The translations under genes and the position numbers were made by a program. Shown here in pieces: positions 17,416-25,917 of a stretch of 64,000 bases of DNA. The notes beneath the pieces are model-generated. The model worked only from the letters and a program-made list of their open reading frames with translations, was not told where the DNA came from and did not search any database. Origin of the DNA: Solirubrobacterales bacterium (lineage in GTDB: Bacteria; Actinomycetota; Thermoleophilia; Solirubrobacterales; 70-9); contig JASLIG010000123.1 in the NCBI GenBank assembly GCA_030152805.1, forward strand, positions 1-64,000, read 5' to 3'. Numbering within the stretch: the stretch's first letter is position 1; each line of letters opens with the position of its first letter.

Positions 17416-18683
17416 ATGAGTCAAAAGACGAGCATCCGCCGCACATACGGAACCGGCACCCTCTATGTCCAAGAGAGAGCCGACGGTCAGGAACTCTGGT
17501 ACGGCCGCTGGCATCTCGGTGGTCGGCGGCCAAACCGCTGTCTGGGACCCAAGCGCCGACGTGGGACCGGCGAGGGACTCAACCACACCCAAGCTGAGGC
17601 CAAGCTGCGGGAACTGATGGTTCGCGAACGACCACCCGCGGCTGGCTCAAGTGTCTCGTTCGCGAGCACTGCAGAACTGATGCTCCGCGACCTCGAGGCC
17701 CTCGGTCGCAAGCCGACCACGCTCGACAACTATCGGTCGATCCTTCGCTCGCACCTCCTGCCCAGGTTTGGCGAAGTCGCCGTCAGCCAGGTGAAGAAGA
17801 GCGAAATCGAAGCGCTCATGGCGGCGCTGACTGAGGCAGGGAAGGCAGCTCGGACGCGCTCGGGCATCTTCAAGCTCCTATCTCAGGTCTTCAAGTTCGA
17901 CCAGCGTCATGACTGGTGCGAGCAGAACCCGTGCCGCTCCGTGAGACGACCGCGGTGCGGGAATGCTCAGAGATCCGGTTTCTCAACCAGCAAGAGCTCG
18001 ATGCGTTGCTCGCCGCCGTCGACGTCTCCGACAAGCCCTTTGGGCCTACCGATAGAGCGATCTTCCTGACCGCGGCCATGACCGGAATGCGCCAAGGCGA
18101 GCTACTCGCACTGCGTTGGCGCGACGTTGACTGGGAAGCGAAACGGATTCGGGTGCGCCGCAACTACACCCGCGGCTATTGATCGACGCCGAAGTCGCGC
18201 AGCGGCGAACGCGCTGTTCCCCTTTCGGGGAGGGTCGAGGGCGAACTGAGAGCCCACCTTGGGCGCTCCCGCTTCTGCGGCGAGGACGATCTCGTCTTCG
18301 CCAACCCGCTGAGTGGCGAAGTGCTTCCCCACGGCCCGCTCGTGCGCCGCCTTAAGAAGGCGCTGAAAGCCGCGGGGGTGCGGATGATCCGCTTTCACGA
18401 TCTGCGTCATACGTTCGGCACCAGGATCGCCGCCGCCGGCGTGCCGATGCGTGTCCTGCAGGAGTGGATGGGGCACCGCGACTACCGGACCACCCTCATC
18501 TATGCCGATTACGAATCTGGAGACGAAGAGAGCGGCCTCGTGGACGCTGCCTTCTCCGCTGGACCCCCGGCGCGGGCAGGACGCTCTCGCTCTCGCGCCA
18601 AGCGGCGCTTGTCGCAACTCAAACCTCTTTCATCACCAAGCAGGACGAGCAATCGAGGCTGCGGCTCGAGCGCCAACGGCTAG
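17416..18683 (+). pseudogene. Tyrosine recombinase (integrase), frameshifted and interrupted
   Basis: The ATG at 17416 follows AAAGGAG. The first frame encodes the N-terminal arm-binding and core-binding parts up to about 17950 (ends CEQNPCRSVRRPR). There the reading moves to another frame by loss of one base, continuing with VRECSEIRFLNQQELDALL. That frame has the catalytic TGMRQGELLALRW but hits TGA at 18180-18182, then continues in frame with STPKSRSGERAVPLS, HDLRHTFGTR, and MGHRDYRTTLIYADY. All catalytic residues (Arg, His-x-x-Arg, His, Tyr) remain readable, so decay is recent. An intact version would integrate at tRNA-Leu. Confidence 0.88.
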
Positions 18684-19201
18684 CGCCCCACACCGCAAGC
18701 GATGGCGCCGACCAGCCCCAGACCGCGCCGGCGCAAGGCCGGACAGCGATCATCGTGTCCAACTCAAAGCGGTTCGCGCGGGCAGCGGCAGCTGCCGAGC
18801 CGGCGGGGCTTCTGGCGCCAGTAAGGGGCGCTTGGACGAGATCGCCTTCGCGCCCGGCCGAGGACGGCACCGATCACGGTCAGAGCGCGATCGCCACGCC
18901 TCGCCGGTCCTTGATTGCGTTGCTACCGATGATGCGAATGCGGAATCTGCCTACTGTCCTGATCGTCGGCGTACTCCTCGGCGCGGCCGCGACCGGCGCG
19001 GGAGTCGCCCGTTCCGAGACGCGATCGACGCCACAGCGAGCCGTCGGAGTGACGCTGGACCAGGGACCAGGCGGCGAGGCCCAGGCCTTCCAGGTGTTCC
19101 TTGCGGCCGGTTCAACGCGATCGAGGCTCCACAGCCGTGGAGCACCCTGGAACCCACCCAGGGGACGCTTTCGCCTTGCTGACCCGCGCCGCCGGCTGCC
19201 C
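18684..19201 (+). other. Gene-poor stretch with a possible truncated signal-peptide gene
   Basis: No intact gene is evident here. From 18929 (ATG) a frame encodes MMRMRNLPTVLIVGVLLGAA followed by TGAGVARSE, a good signal peptide, then reads antisense through the hydrolase gene. This looks like the 5' remnant of an exported protein gene whose remainder was lost; I see no ribosome site strong enough to call it active. Confidence 0.3.
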
Positions 19202-19897
19202 CTACAGACTCAGAACAAGGTCGCGGACGGCGCCCGGCTGCGACAAGAAGGGGTGATGGCCGGCATCGAGTTCCACGACGCTGTCCGCTCGACCGGCGAA
19301 CTCGCGTTGCAGGTCGACGGGCGTGCCACGGTCCTCAGCGCAGACGAGGTACGTCGAGGCCAGGTGTTTCCATGCCGCTGCCTGCACCGGCTGCTCGAGA
19401 ACCGCCAGGCTCTGCCGGGCCGTTTTTTCGATGGCCTGTCGCTGGATCTCCGGATCGCAGTCTTGGAGGAAGGTCTCGGCGAGGGCGTCCGACCGGACGG
19501 TGAAGGTGCCGCCCTCGGGATCTATTTCGAGGAACGAGACAGGCTCCTCGCCGCCGAACGATGAAAGGCTCTGCCCAACCTCGGGCAGATAGCTGGATAC
19601 GAGCAGCAGATGACACACGGCGTCGACCCCCGCTGTCGCCTCCGCGGTGACGACGCCGCCGTAGCTGTGAGCGACGACGACGGTGGGCTCATCGCCCGCC
19701 GTCAGCAATTCCCGGACCGCGGCGACGTCCTCAGCCAGGCCCGGGCCCTGAGCACCAATTGGCTCACCGGTCTCCCCGCAGCTCGGCAGGACGGGTGCCT
19801 CGCTGGCGACGTCCCTCTCCGCCAGCAGCTCGGCAGTCCGGTGCCACCACCACGATCCGTCCTTGACACATGCGCCGTGCACGAAAACGACCCTCAT
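19202..19897 (-). CDS. Alpha/beta hydrolase
   Basis: 231 residues from the ATG at 19897, preceded by AAGGAG. It has the oxyanion region VFVHGACVKDGSWWWH, the nucleophile elbow VVAHSYGGVV (Ser in A-H-S-Y-G), an acidic residue in VCAEDRGTP and the catalytic His in LDAGHHPFLS. This matches the small esterase/lyase branch (salicylate esterase and methylesterase-like). The natural substrate is unknown. It lies 61 bp after the cupin gene and is probably co-transcribed with it; both sit inside integrated element 1. Confidence 0.85.
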   Translation of the reverse strand: MRVVFVHGACVKDGSWWWHRTAELLAERDVASEAPVLPSCGETGEPIGAQGPGLAEDVAAVRELLTAGDEPTVVVAHSYGGVVTAEATAGVDAVCHLLLVSSYLPEVGQSLSSFGGEEPVSFLEIDPEGGTFTVRSDALAETFLQDCDPEIQRQAIEKTARQSLAVLEQPVQAAAWKHLASTYLVCAEDRGTPVDLQREFAGRADSVVELDAGHHPFLSQPGAVRDLVLSL

Positions 19898-19958
19898 CAC
19901 GATCTCCTTGTCTGTTCCGATCTGTTGGGGGTGATAGTCGTGATTGCCCTGGCGCCGA

Positions 19959-20390
19959 TTAGTCGCGAATGTGAAGGTGGCGAGCACGCAAGTGGGGAAG
20001 GTCATCGAGCTCGGGTAGAGGCGACACATCCTCTTGCTCATTTGGGTCAGTGCGGGCGAGAACGGTCACGGCGGGCTGATCGTCGCTTGGGTTGGCGACC
20101 AGGTGCGGCACCCCGGGCGGGATATAGATGAAGTCGCCCACACCGGCATCAATCCGCTCCTCCAGGCCCTGCCCGAACCAAAACACCACCTCACCCTCAA
20201 CTACGTAGGCAGCGGACTCATGCTGGGCATGGAGATGCGCGGCCGCCCTGGCCCCCGGCGGCAGACTGGCGATCTGGAGACTGAGTCCGTAAGCGCCAGC
20301 CGTCTCTGCCGAGACGCCGGCGGCGTAAGTCACTCCGGTTCGTCCTCGCTCAGCATCGCCGGCTTGGACAAGAACACATTGGTCTGTCAT
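19959..20390 (-). CDS. Cupin-domain protein
   Basis: 143 residues from the ATG at 20390 with AAGGAGG upstream. The two cupin motifs are visible: HLHAQHESAAYVVEGEVVFW, with metal-binding His and Glu, and GDFIYIPPGVPHLVANPS, with the last His. It should bind a metal ion in a small beta barrel; enzyme or sensor roles are both possible. It is followed by the alpha/beta hydrolase and preceded by the SRPBCC gene on the same strand. Confidence 0.82.
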   Translation of the reverse strand: MTDQCVLVQAGDAERGRTGVTYAAGVSAETAGAYGLSLQIASLPPGARAAAHLHAQHESAAYVVEGEVVFWFGQGLEERIDAGVGDFIYIPPGVPHLVANPSDDQPAVTVLARTDPNEQEDVSPLPELDDLPHLRARHLHIRD

Positions 20391-20468
20391 TTCAGGGCCT
20401 CCTTGGGTCGAAGTGCGGTACCAGGCAGTGGCATTGAGCACATCTCGCCCCCAGAGGGGTCAGTCGGC

Positions 20469-20921
20469 TTAGCCTGCCTCGTCGTTGCGGGCCTCGATCG
20501 CCTTGACGGTCTTTCTGAACTCCTTCGGCAGGGCACCTCTGCCGACGCTGCTGAGCACGAGCCCGAGCAATCGGCCTTTGAGGTTCTTGCCGTCGCGGAC
20601 GACGACCGCGTCCACGTCGGTCGTGCCATCCGGCTGCCGCGTGAACGTGTAGGTGTGGCCGGAGGCGCCGCCCCACGTGTTGGAGTCGGTCGTCGTCATG
20701 ACGACCCGGTTGGGATTGGACCAGTCGTAGTGCAGGCGCTCCCAGATGCCGCCTGAGCCCTCCGTGACATCGGCCTCATGCGGGCCTTGGCTATGCACCT
20801 CGAGGTAGCCGTCGGCGCTCCTGCCGAAGATCTTCTCGCGCCCTGGGCCGAAGTCGGTAAGCGCGGCGACGAATTGCTCGGGCGTCGACGTGGTGGTCTG
20901 GTTGAAATGGAAGGTGGCCAT
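20469..20921 (-). CDS. SRPBCC/polyketide cyclase-like protein
   Basis: 150 residues from the ATG at 20921 with AAGGAG upstream. The sequence ATFHFNQTTTSTPEQFVAAL at the start, a central beta sheet and a C-terminal helix (PKEFRKTVKAIEARN) fit the START-like SRPBCC ligand-binding fold. The ligand is unknown. A small palindrome (GAGTG-GT-CACTC, 20959-20970) lies 40 bp upstream and could be an operator. It is probably the first gene of a three-gene run with the cupin and hydrolase genes. Confidence 0.72.
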   Translation of the reverse strand: MATFHFNQTTTSTPEQFVAALTDFGPGREKIFGRSADGYLEVHSQGPHEADVTEGSGGIWERLHYDWSNPNRVVMTTTDSNTWGGASGHTYTFTRQPDGTTDVDAVVVRDGKNLKGRLLGLVLSSVGRGALPKEFRKTVKAIEARNDEAG

Positions 20922-21123
20922 GTATGGCTCCTTGCTTGAGGGGTGGCATCCACAGACCGAGTGGTCACTCAAAAGGAGACACTTAAGTTCTCATGAGCCG
21001 GCGCCGCGCGTCAAGGTTCGGCTCGGAGACAGGAGGAGGTTGACTCATCCCCTCCCCAATGGGAAGCTCGGCTTCCGGCGGACGCCGGTTCGCCGCTAGT
21101 CCCGAACGGGAATGGAGGACAGC

Positions 21124-21618
21124 ATGAGCGGAACGCAGGTGAGCGGTGAGGCCGCGACGGAGGCGAGCGGCTCCACCGGGGTCCCGATGCGCTTCGAGGT
21201 GATGGTGGTGCCGGTCTCCGATGTCGATCGCGCCAAGGCCTTCTACCAGGGCCTCGGATGGCGCCTTGACGCCGACTTCGACATCGAAGACGGCTACCGG
21301 GTGATTCAGCTCACCCCACCGGGCTCGCCGGCCTCGATCATCTTCGGAACGGGAACCACGACGATGGAGCCAGGCTCGTTGGAAGAGCTGATGCTGGTCG
21401 TCGATGACCTCGACGCCGCCCGGGACGAGTTGATCGGCGACGGGGCGGACGTCAGCGAGATCTGGCACGGGCGGAGCTTCGGGGGAACCGACGCCGGACG
21501 CTTGCCCGGCCCCGACCCGGAGCGCGGCTCGTACAAAAGCTTCGCGTCGTTCAGCGACCCCGACGGTAACAGCTGGCTGCTGCAGGAGATCACCGAGCGG
21601 CTTCCGGGCCGGGTGTAG
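21124..21618 (+). CDS. VOC/glyoxalase-family protein
   Basis: 164 residues from the ATG at 21124, which has GGAGG five bases upstream; an in-frame ATG at 21112 is less well placed. It shows the vicinal-oxygen-chelate pattern MVVPVSDVDRAKAFYQGLGW at the start and FASFSDPDGNSWLLQEI at the end, with the usual terminal Glu. Such proteins are dioxygenases, isomerases or drug-binding resistance proteins. A 68-residue gene follows after 3 bp. Confidence 0.85.
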   Translation: MSGTQVSGEAATEASGSTGVPMRFEVMVVPVSDVDRAKAFYQGLGWRLDADFDIEDGYRVIQLTPPGSPASIIFGTGTTTMEPGSLEELMLVVDDLDAARDELIGDGADVSEIWHGRSFGGTDAGRLPGPDPERGSYKSFASFSDPDGNSWLLQEITERLPGRV

Positions 21619-21621
21619 CCG

Positions 21622-21828
21622 ATGGACATCGCTGACCTCGCGGAACTCCTTCACGAGACGTCGGGACGTCACGGCTCGTTCGAGGCGGTCGCCCCCAAGC
21701 ACGACTGGTGGGATTGGTACGCGGCCTACATGGATGCGCGCCAGGGAGGGAGCTCCCCGGAGGAGGCCTCCGCCGCCGCCGGTAAGTACATGGCTGAGGT
21801 CAAGCACGTCGTCGTGCCGCCAACCTGA
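21622..21828 (+). CDS. Small protein coupled to the VOC protein
   Basis: 68 residues, ATG three bases after the VOC stop. It begins MDIADLAELLHETSGRHGSF and contains HDWWDWYAAYMDARQGG, a compact helical pattern often found beside or fused to VOC proteins. It likely works with the VOC protein, perhaps as a lid or partner. Its function is not established. Confidence 0.7.
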   Translation: MDIADLAELLHETSGRHGSFEAVAPKHDWWDWYAAYMDARQGGSSPEEASAAAGKYMAEVKHVVVPPT

Positions 21829-22044
21829 GCCGGGCGTGACGCTGGACCGTGGACCGATGGCGTCTCCCGATCGAGCGAGCGACGATCCGCTGCGTTCGCG
21901 CTCGACTTCGCCCGCTCGGCGTTCCAGCATGCCTGCCTCGTCTGCGGTTGGACGAGAGCCTCGCGTCAAGCGCCGCAGGGGCACCGCCACCGGTCGCGTA
22001 AGGTCCACTACGCTTCGTGGATCAGCCCTCCCGCGACCCTTCTC

Positions 22045-22335
22045 ATGTGGTTTCAGCTGCGCTCGCCGGAGCTGGCCGAGGACTTTGAGCGTCTGATGAC
22101 GGGGGATCGCGACATCGTGCGGGGGTCGCTGGATACCGTGTCGGATTGGCGTCTTACGCGGCCGGCGGACGTGCCCGGACAGGCGATCGGTCAAGCCGAT
22201 TACGTGCTGATCGCGGAGATCCACGGGGTGGAGCGCTTTGAGCAACAAGGAAGCGAACACGTCCAACGCTTGGCGGATGAGCTGGAGCATTTGGTCTCAA
22301 GCCGGGGGATGCTCGTCGTACGTCCGGTCTTTTAG
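22045..22335 (+). CDS. Small protein, possible dimeric alpha-beta barrel
   Basis: 96 residues beginning MWFQLRSPELAEDFERLMTG and ending in a beta strand, MLVVRPVF. The spacing of strands and helices resembles small ferredoxin-like barrel proteins (EthD or ABM-like), but this is only a fold-level guess. No catalytic motif is visible. It is separated by about 215 bp from the VOC pair, in which I see no gene, and its end meets the EEP fragment. Confidence 0.5.
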   Translation: MWFQLRSPELAEDFERLMTGDRDIVRGSLDTVSDWRLTRPADVPGQAIGQADYVLIAEIHGVERFEQQGSEHVQRLADELEHLVSSRGMLVVRPVF

Positions 22336-22439
22336 AAATCCGCGCTCGGTGAAGGGCGATCAACCCCTTTCCAAGTTTCTTGATTGAGAACGACGGCACG
22401 ACGGAACATGTTCTCGACGTTGAACGAAGCAATCCTCAT
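22332..22439 (-). pseudogene. 5' fragment of an endonuclease/exonuclease/phosphatase gene
   Basis: From the ATG at 22439 the minus strand encodes MRIASFNVENMFRRAVVLNQ and about 15 more residues, then stops. MRIASFNVENxF is the hallmark start of EEP-family proteins, including the first metal-binding Asn; the other roughly 250 residues are missing. This is a truncated remnant in the island. Confidence 0.65.
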
Positions 22440-22628
22440 GGTGCCTCCCGGTGCAGTTGCGGCTGACTGGACTCCAGCGATGGTCAGGATTCCTAGCAGG
22501 CTCAGGGAATCTCGATGAAAACAACCTATTAACTGCCGGCCGGCGAGTTCGTCCGCTGAGGCCGCGCCCGCGGCAAGCGAGCTGAGGCGGGACACACTCT
22601 CGCGACGTATGCGAGAGCATCCCGGCTC

Positions 22629-23195
22629 ATGACAGCCCATAATGATCGCCTTGAGTTCCTCTTGGCTGCGGCGGCGTGGCAAGACTCACTGCTTCAGGCG
22701 TACCGCACGCTGTTTTTGGCTTTGCAAGCCGTGCTCCTCGCGCTTGGCACGGCGCTCTTTGCAGCTGGGCTGACGATGAAATCGCCGGTCCAGGTGTACG
22801 TCGTCTCAGCCTTGGTGCTCGCCGTGGCGCTCGGAGGACTTCTCACGCATTGGCGCTTGAAAAACGTCATCGAGATGCGCAGCAGTGACGTGGATTTCTG
22901 GCACCGAGAGATTCTCTTGTGCGAGACATCGTCGGCCCCAGCAGAACGGCTCTTTACTCGGTTCAAGATTTACCAGCAGGGCAAGGAAACGAAGCGGATG
23001 GGCAGCGACCCATGCCGGGACGCCTTGCTCGAGAACCATTCGATTCGGGATCTAACCTGCGCCGGACTGGGCTACACCCGCGAGGTCATTGACAGCCACG
23101 TTGCACGGACGCTGCTGGGTGGCTGGGGGCTCCTCCTCGTCGGCGCCTTTGCCTACACAGCGATCGTCGCGATTTTCGGAGTGCCATTTCGGTAG
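22629..23195 (+). CDS. Membrane protein of unknown function
   Basis: 188 residues. Two adjacent membrane helices (about 26-47 and 53-74), a central soluble helical region (80-150) and a third helix near the C-terminus (160-183). The pattern recalls small 2TM/3TM accessory membrane proteins, some linked to defence effectors, but there is no partner gene beside it to support that role. I do not recognise the family. Confidence 0.6.
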   Translation: MTAHNDRLEFLLAAAAWQDSLLQAYRTLFLALQAVLLALGTALFAAGLTMKSPVQVYVVSALVLAVALGGLLTHWRLKNVIEMRSSDVDFWHREILLCETSSAPAERLFTRFKIYQQGKETKRMGSDPCRDALLENHSIRDLTCAGLGYTREVIDSHVARTLLGGWGLLLVGAFAYTAIVAIFGVPFR

Positions 23196-23543
23196 CGGCT
23201 CCACAAGCCCGAAACCACGAAGCTGACGATCCTCCACTTGCCCTGAGCATCGGGGCAATCGGGCAATCTTGCGGCTGACGATCGCCTAAATGCTCCGGGC
23301 GGCGCCCTCTCGGCGGGAGCGCCGCTCGGAACTCTGCCCCGTAGATACCGAGCATATAGGGGCAAGTCACGCTCAGCTTCTAACGCCGCCTCCGAGAGTC
23401 GCCCGTTGGACACAGAAGCGGTGGCGGTAACGTCGGCGCGCGAGAACCCTCGGCGCCGGGAAATCGCCCTGCACGTCGCTTGAGCTGCATTGTCGGAACG
23501 CTCTTTCCACTGGCGCAGTGTCCCAGTGGGTCTATCAATGGAG
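23196..23543. other. Intergenic region in the island
   Basis: About 350 bp between a membrane protein gene and the end of a convergent gene. Neither strand shows a protein-like frame, and I see no tRNA, clear terminator or repeat. Confidence 0.5.
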
Positions 23544-24479
23544 CTACTTGCGCGCCCGGCGAATGAGGCCCCGAACCTTGTGAATGACACTCGATCCCCA
23601 TTCGAGCGAGTATCTCTTTTTGCCGGGAAGCTTCAGCCTCATCGCGTCACAGGGGCCGATCGGCACTTCCTGGGTGACCCGCGCAAGCGTCGTCCCGTGC
23701 GGCGCTGTCTTGAAGGTGAGTTGGATCAAGTGCGGTTCGAGTGCTGGCGGCCCACAGCTGGGAAGGAACGTGACCTGGTAGGCGCGGAGATTGTTGATGC
23801 GCTGAGCGACGGCTCGCACGAACCGCGCATCCGAAGCGGAGGCAAAACCCTTTTGCAGTTTCTCTCGCGGCACCCCCACTTCGACATCGTCATTGGAAAT
23901 CTCCAAGCTGAGAAAACGAGCTCGCAAGGGGACCCGCTGCCCAGAGTCCCTCGGCAGGACCCAGCCGTCATAGACGTCAGCCCGAATCGCTGCGCCTCCG
24001 GTCGATCGCGGCGCAACTGCCACCAGCACAGATGAGCCCAGGAGCGGAGGCTGAGAGTGGGGCCAGGCGAATTCGATGCCGTCGGGGCCACTGCCGAGGA
24101 ATTCAATGCCAAGAACAGCCCCCCGCGGGGGGTGGCGGCGAAGCCAGTACAGCGCCCGGCGAGGGGATCCCGGAACCTCCCAGAAGCGATGGCTGCTCAC
24201 GAATCGCCCGCCGAGCGGTTTCCCGAGAGGTTCGCCGAGCAGCGTTTCGGTTCCGCTGGGCAGGGTCTCGCTCGCGATTGCGCTGGGGGGCAGCCGCAGC
24301 CTTTCCAGGCGCTGGGCGGCATCGCGCTCTGCGAAACGCCGGTTCGCCGCCGCTTTCGCCGCCACCGGCCCAAACGCTGTCTCCCGGGCGATTGTCGACC
24401 CAGCGGAGGTGGGGAGAATGAACGCCACCAACAAGAGGGTCGTCATGCCAGCTACCCACAGGGCTCGGGCCAAGCTCAT
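23544..24479 (-). CDS. Exported protein of unknown function
   Basis: 311 residues from the ATG at 24479; a signal peptide or anchor (MSLARALWVAGMTTLLLVAF, then ILPTSAGS) starts there, and 23 extra in-frame residues upstream do not extend it sensibly. The mature part has a beta-rich centre (GAVLGIEFLGSGPDGIEFAW) and a basic end. Two cysteines are near the C-terminus. The protein is probably secreted; I cannot assign a family. Confidence 0.6.
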   Translation of the reverse strand: MSLARALWVAGMTTLLLVAFILPTSAGSTIARETAFGPVAAKAAANRRFAERDAAQRLERLRLPPSAIASETLPSGTETLLGEPLGKPLGGRFVSSHRFWEVPGSPRRALYWLRRHPPRGAVLGIEFLGSGPDGIEFAWPHSQPPLLGSSVLVAVAPRSTGGAAIRADVYDGWVLPRDSGQRVPLRARFLSLEISNDDVEVGVPREKLQKGFASASDARFVRAVAQRINNLRAYQVTFLPSCGPPALEPHLIQLTFKTAPHGTTLARVTQEVPIGPCDAMRLKLPGKKRYSLEWGSSVIHKVRGLIRRARK

Positions 24480-24638
24480 TCCCGTCAGAGTACCCAGTAG
24501 ACAGCCAGGCAGTGAGTAAGAGTCTTCGGCTTCTCGGCGTAGAGACAAGCGCGCATGCGAAGCGCTGCACCGAACATCTCGTTTTGGTGGCTCTCGATCA
24601 CCGCAGTGATTCCGGCGCGCCCGAGAACTCTCGAGCCA

Positions 24639-24827
24639 TCAAGCCTTCACAAGGACAGTGAAGTCGTGCTGGTCGCCGAGCAGATCGGCAAGCTCGTGGG
24701 CGAGGCCGGCGCTCTCGCCGAGGAATGCGGCCACACCTCTCGCACGACGCAGTTGATACCAGAGGTCCTTGATCCGTTCCTCCACTGGGGCGAATACCGC
24801 GGACAGTTCGCGGACACTCTTTTCGCT
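24639..24827 (-). pseudogene. C-terminal CHAD-domain fragment
   Basis: The minus strand reads about 62 residues without a start codon, including RIKDLWYQLRRARGVAAF and HELADLLGDQHDFTVLVKA, followed by TGA at 24639-24641. The L-x-D-L-L-G-D-x-H-D pattern is typical of the end of CHAD domains (polyphosphate-associated, usually with CYTH). A stop (TAA) precedes the segment, so it is a remnant at the border of element 1. Confidence 0.6.
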
Positions 24828-24836
24828 AACTTAGGT

Positions 24837-24866
24837 CACCTCAGAGCACCTCAGATGACCTGAGAA
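24837..24866. repeat. Three tandem 10-bp iterons before attachment copy 2
   Basis: CACCTCAGAG, CACCTCAGAT and GACCTGAGAA follow each other without gap. They lie 35 bp before the second tRNA-Leu attachment copy. Closely phased repeats beside a core site are the usual form of integrase arm-binding sites. Confidence 0.55.
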
Positions 24867-24900
24867 CACCGTATGGAACTCACAACATCTGCAATACCTA

Positions 24901-24956
24901 GGTTGAGGGCCTTGTGCCCCTTACGGGGCGTGATGGTTCGACTCCATTCAGCCGCA
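24901..24956 (+). repeat. Attachment site copy 2 (tRNA-Leu 3' half)
   Basis: Starts GGTTGAGGGCCTTGTG as in the tRNA gene and ends GCCGCA. The variable arm is different, GCCCC-TTAC-GGGGC, but still forms a perfect stem. It is not a complete tRNA: no 5' half precedes it. It separates elements 1 and 2. Confidence 0.88.
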
Positions 24957-24961
24957 CTCGG

Positions 24962-24985
24962 AAGCCCCCGTAAATCGGGGGTTTT
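24962..24985 (+). terminator. Terminator-like hairpin after attachment copy 2
   Basis: AGCCCCCG and CGGGGGTT with a TAAAT loop and a T run, six bases after the end of the tRNA half. It is most likely the terminator of the tRNA gene from which the element took this 3' half. Confidence 0.7.
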
Positions 24986-25091
24986 CGCGTTCTAGCGCGC
25001 TTGGACCGAAAAGCGGCAGGGAAGTTCGTGCGCCAGTCGGTGCGCCAGCCAAGGCTTTCTGATTGTCCGTTCCCGGACTTACGCTCGCACC

Positions 25092-25520
25092 GTGTGCGAC
25101 TACTTGTCACTGACGGACTTGTTCCTGGTGGGCTTGGGCCTCGACGTTACGGGCGCTTGGCTTCTAGCCAAGGGACTACTTATCTCCCCGGCCTCAATCT
25201 CCAGCATTGCGGTGAGCCGAGTGGGCGGGAACCCTGAGACGGCTCGAGACCGGTGCTCCAGCCGAGTCGATGCGGAATTTGGAGTTCTCTACCTCGCCGC
25301 CGGCTTCGCGCTTCAAGCCGTGGGCTACGCACTCGAAATCAGCGGCGTGGAAACAGAGACCGGAGCTGGTCGCCTCCTCATGGCCCTGGGGTTAACGCTC
25401 ATCGTCTCGGTGAGTGCCTTCGCAACGTATGCGCAGCTGCGCAAAGAGAGAGTTGATCGCCTCGTCGTGGCAACTGACAAAGCAACCGAAGCCCTGTACC
25501 GGGAGCAGGAGCTAAAGTAG
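25092..25520 (+). CDS. Small membrane protein of unknown function
   Basis: 142 residues from GTG. Three hydrophobic segments: about 5-28, 65-85 and 95-113, followed by a charged C-terminal helix (LRKERVDRLVVATDKATEAL). No family motif is recognisable. It is the first gene in element 2 and has no evident operon partner. Confidence 0.55.
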   Translation: MCDYLSLTDLFLVGLGLDVTGAWLLAKGLLISPASISSIAVSRVGGNPETARDRCSSRVDAEFGVLYLAAGFALQAVGYALEISGVETETGAGRLLMALGLTLIVSVSAFATYAQLRKERVDRLVVATDKATEALYREQELK

Positions 25521-25566
25521 CGGGAAAACGAGAGGGAGCCGGATCAGCCCTAGGACGCCAATCGCT

Positions 25567-25776
25567 TTACCTCTTGCGGTACGCATCTACCCTAGCGCGG
25601 GCCTGGTCGCGAGCACCGGGCATTAGATGGCCGTAGCGCGAGAAGGTCTCCTCGATAGTGGCGTGGCCCATGAACTCCTGAATGGCCTTCGGGTTGACCC
25701 CGGCGTCGATCAGCAGCGATGCGAAGGTGTGGCGGCACTCGTGGAACGTGAGTGAGGGAAGGAGGTTGGGAGTGCG
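25567..25776 (-). pseudogene. C-terminal fragment of a tyrosine recombinase
   Basis: The minus strand encodes SLTFHECRHTFASLLIDAG, then KAIQEFMGHATIEETFSRYG, and ends DAYRKR with TAA at 25567-25569. These are the His-x-x-Arg, His and Tyr motifs of tyrosine integrases. A stop precedes the fragment and no start is present; the rest of the gene is missing. It is not a duplicate of the element 1 integrase, as the sequences differ. Confidence 0.8.
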
Positions 25777-25917
25777 TTACTCTCGCTCCGCCTCCTCCCG
25801 CTCGCGCTCGTTGACCGCCAAAGAGTGGGTCGAGTCCATAGAAGATTCCTAGCTGGCACCCCGTGGGTTCACAAAGCGAGGGATCGTAGTCAGATTTCTG
25901 ACACGAGGGAAGTCTCG

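Larger units (their letters stand above)
17166..24956. mobile_element. Integrated element 1 at tRNA-Leu, degenerate
   Basis: Bounded by tRNA-Leu 3'-half copies 1 and 2, about 7.8 kb. It starts with a dyad and a tyrosine integrase in the orientation of the tRNA, and ends with three 10-bp iterons 35 bp before the second copy, a normal layout for integrase core and arm sites. The integrase is broken, and several passengers are fragments, so the element cannot move by itself. No replication, conjugation or phage structural gene is visible. Confidence 0.78.

Noticed and set aside
22629..23195. Defence-system effector (SLATT-like membrane protein)
   Set aside because: The helix pattern is only loosely similar and no nucleotidyltransferase, SLOG or TIR partner lies near, so the defence reading is not supported.
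24901..24956. A second tRNA-Leu gene
   Set aside because: Only the part from the anticodon loop to the 3' end is present; the D arm and 5' acceptor strand are missing, so it is an attachment copy.
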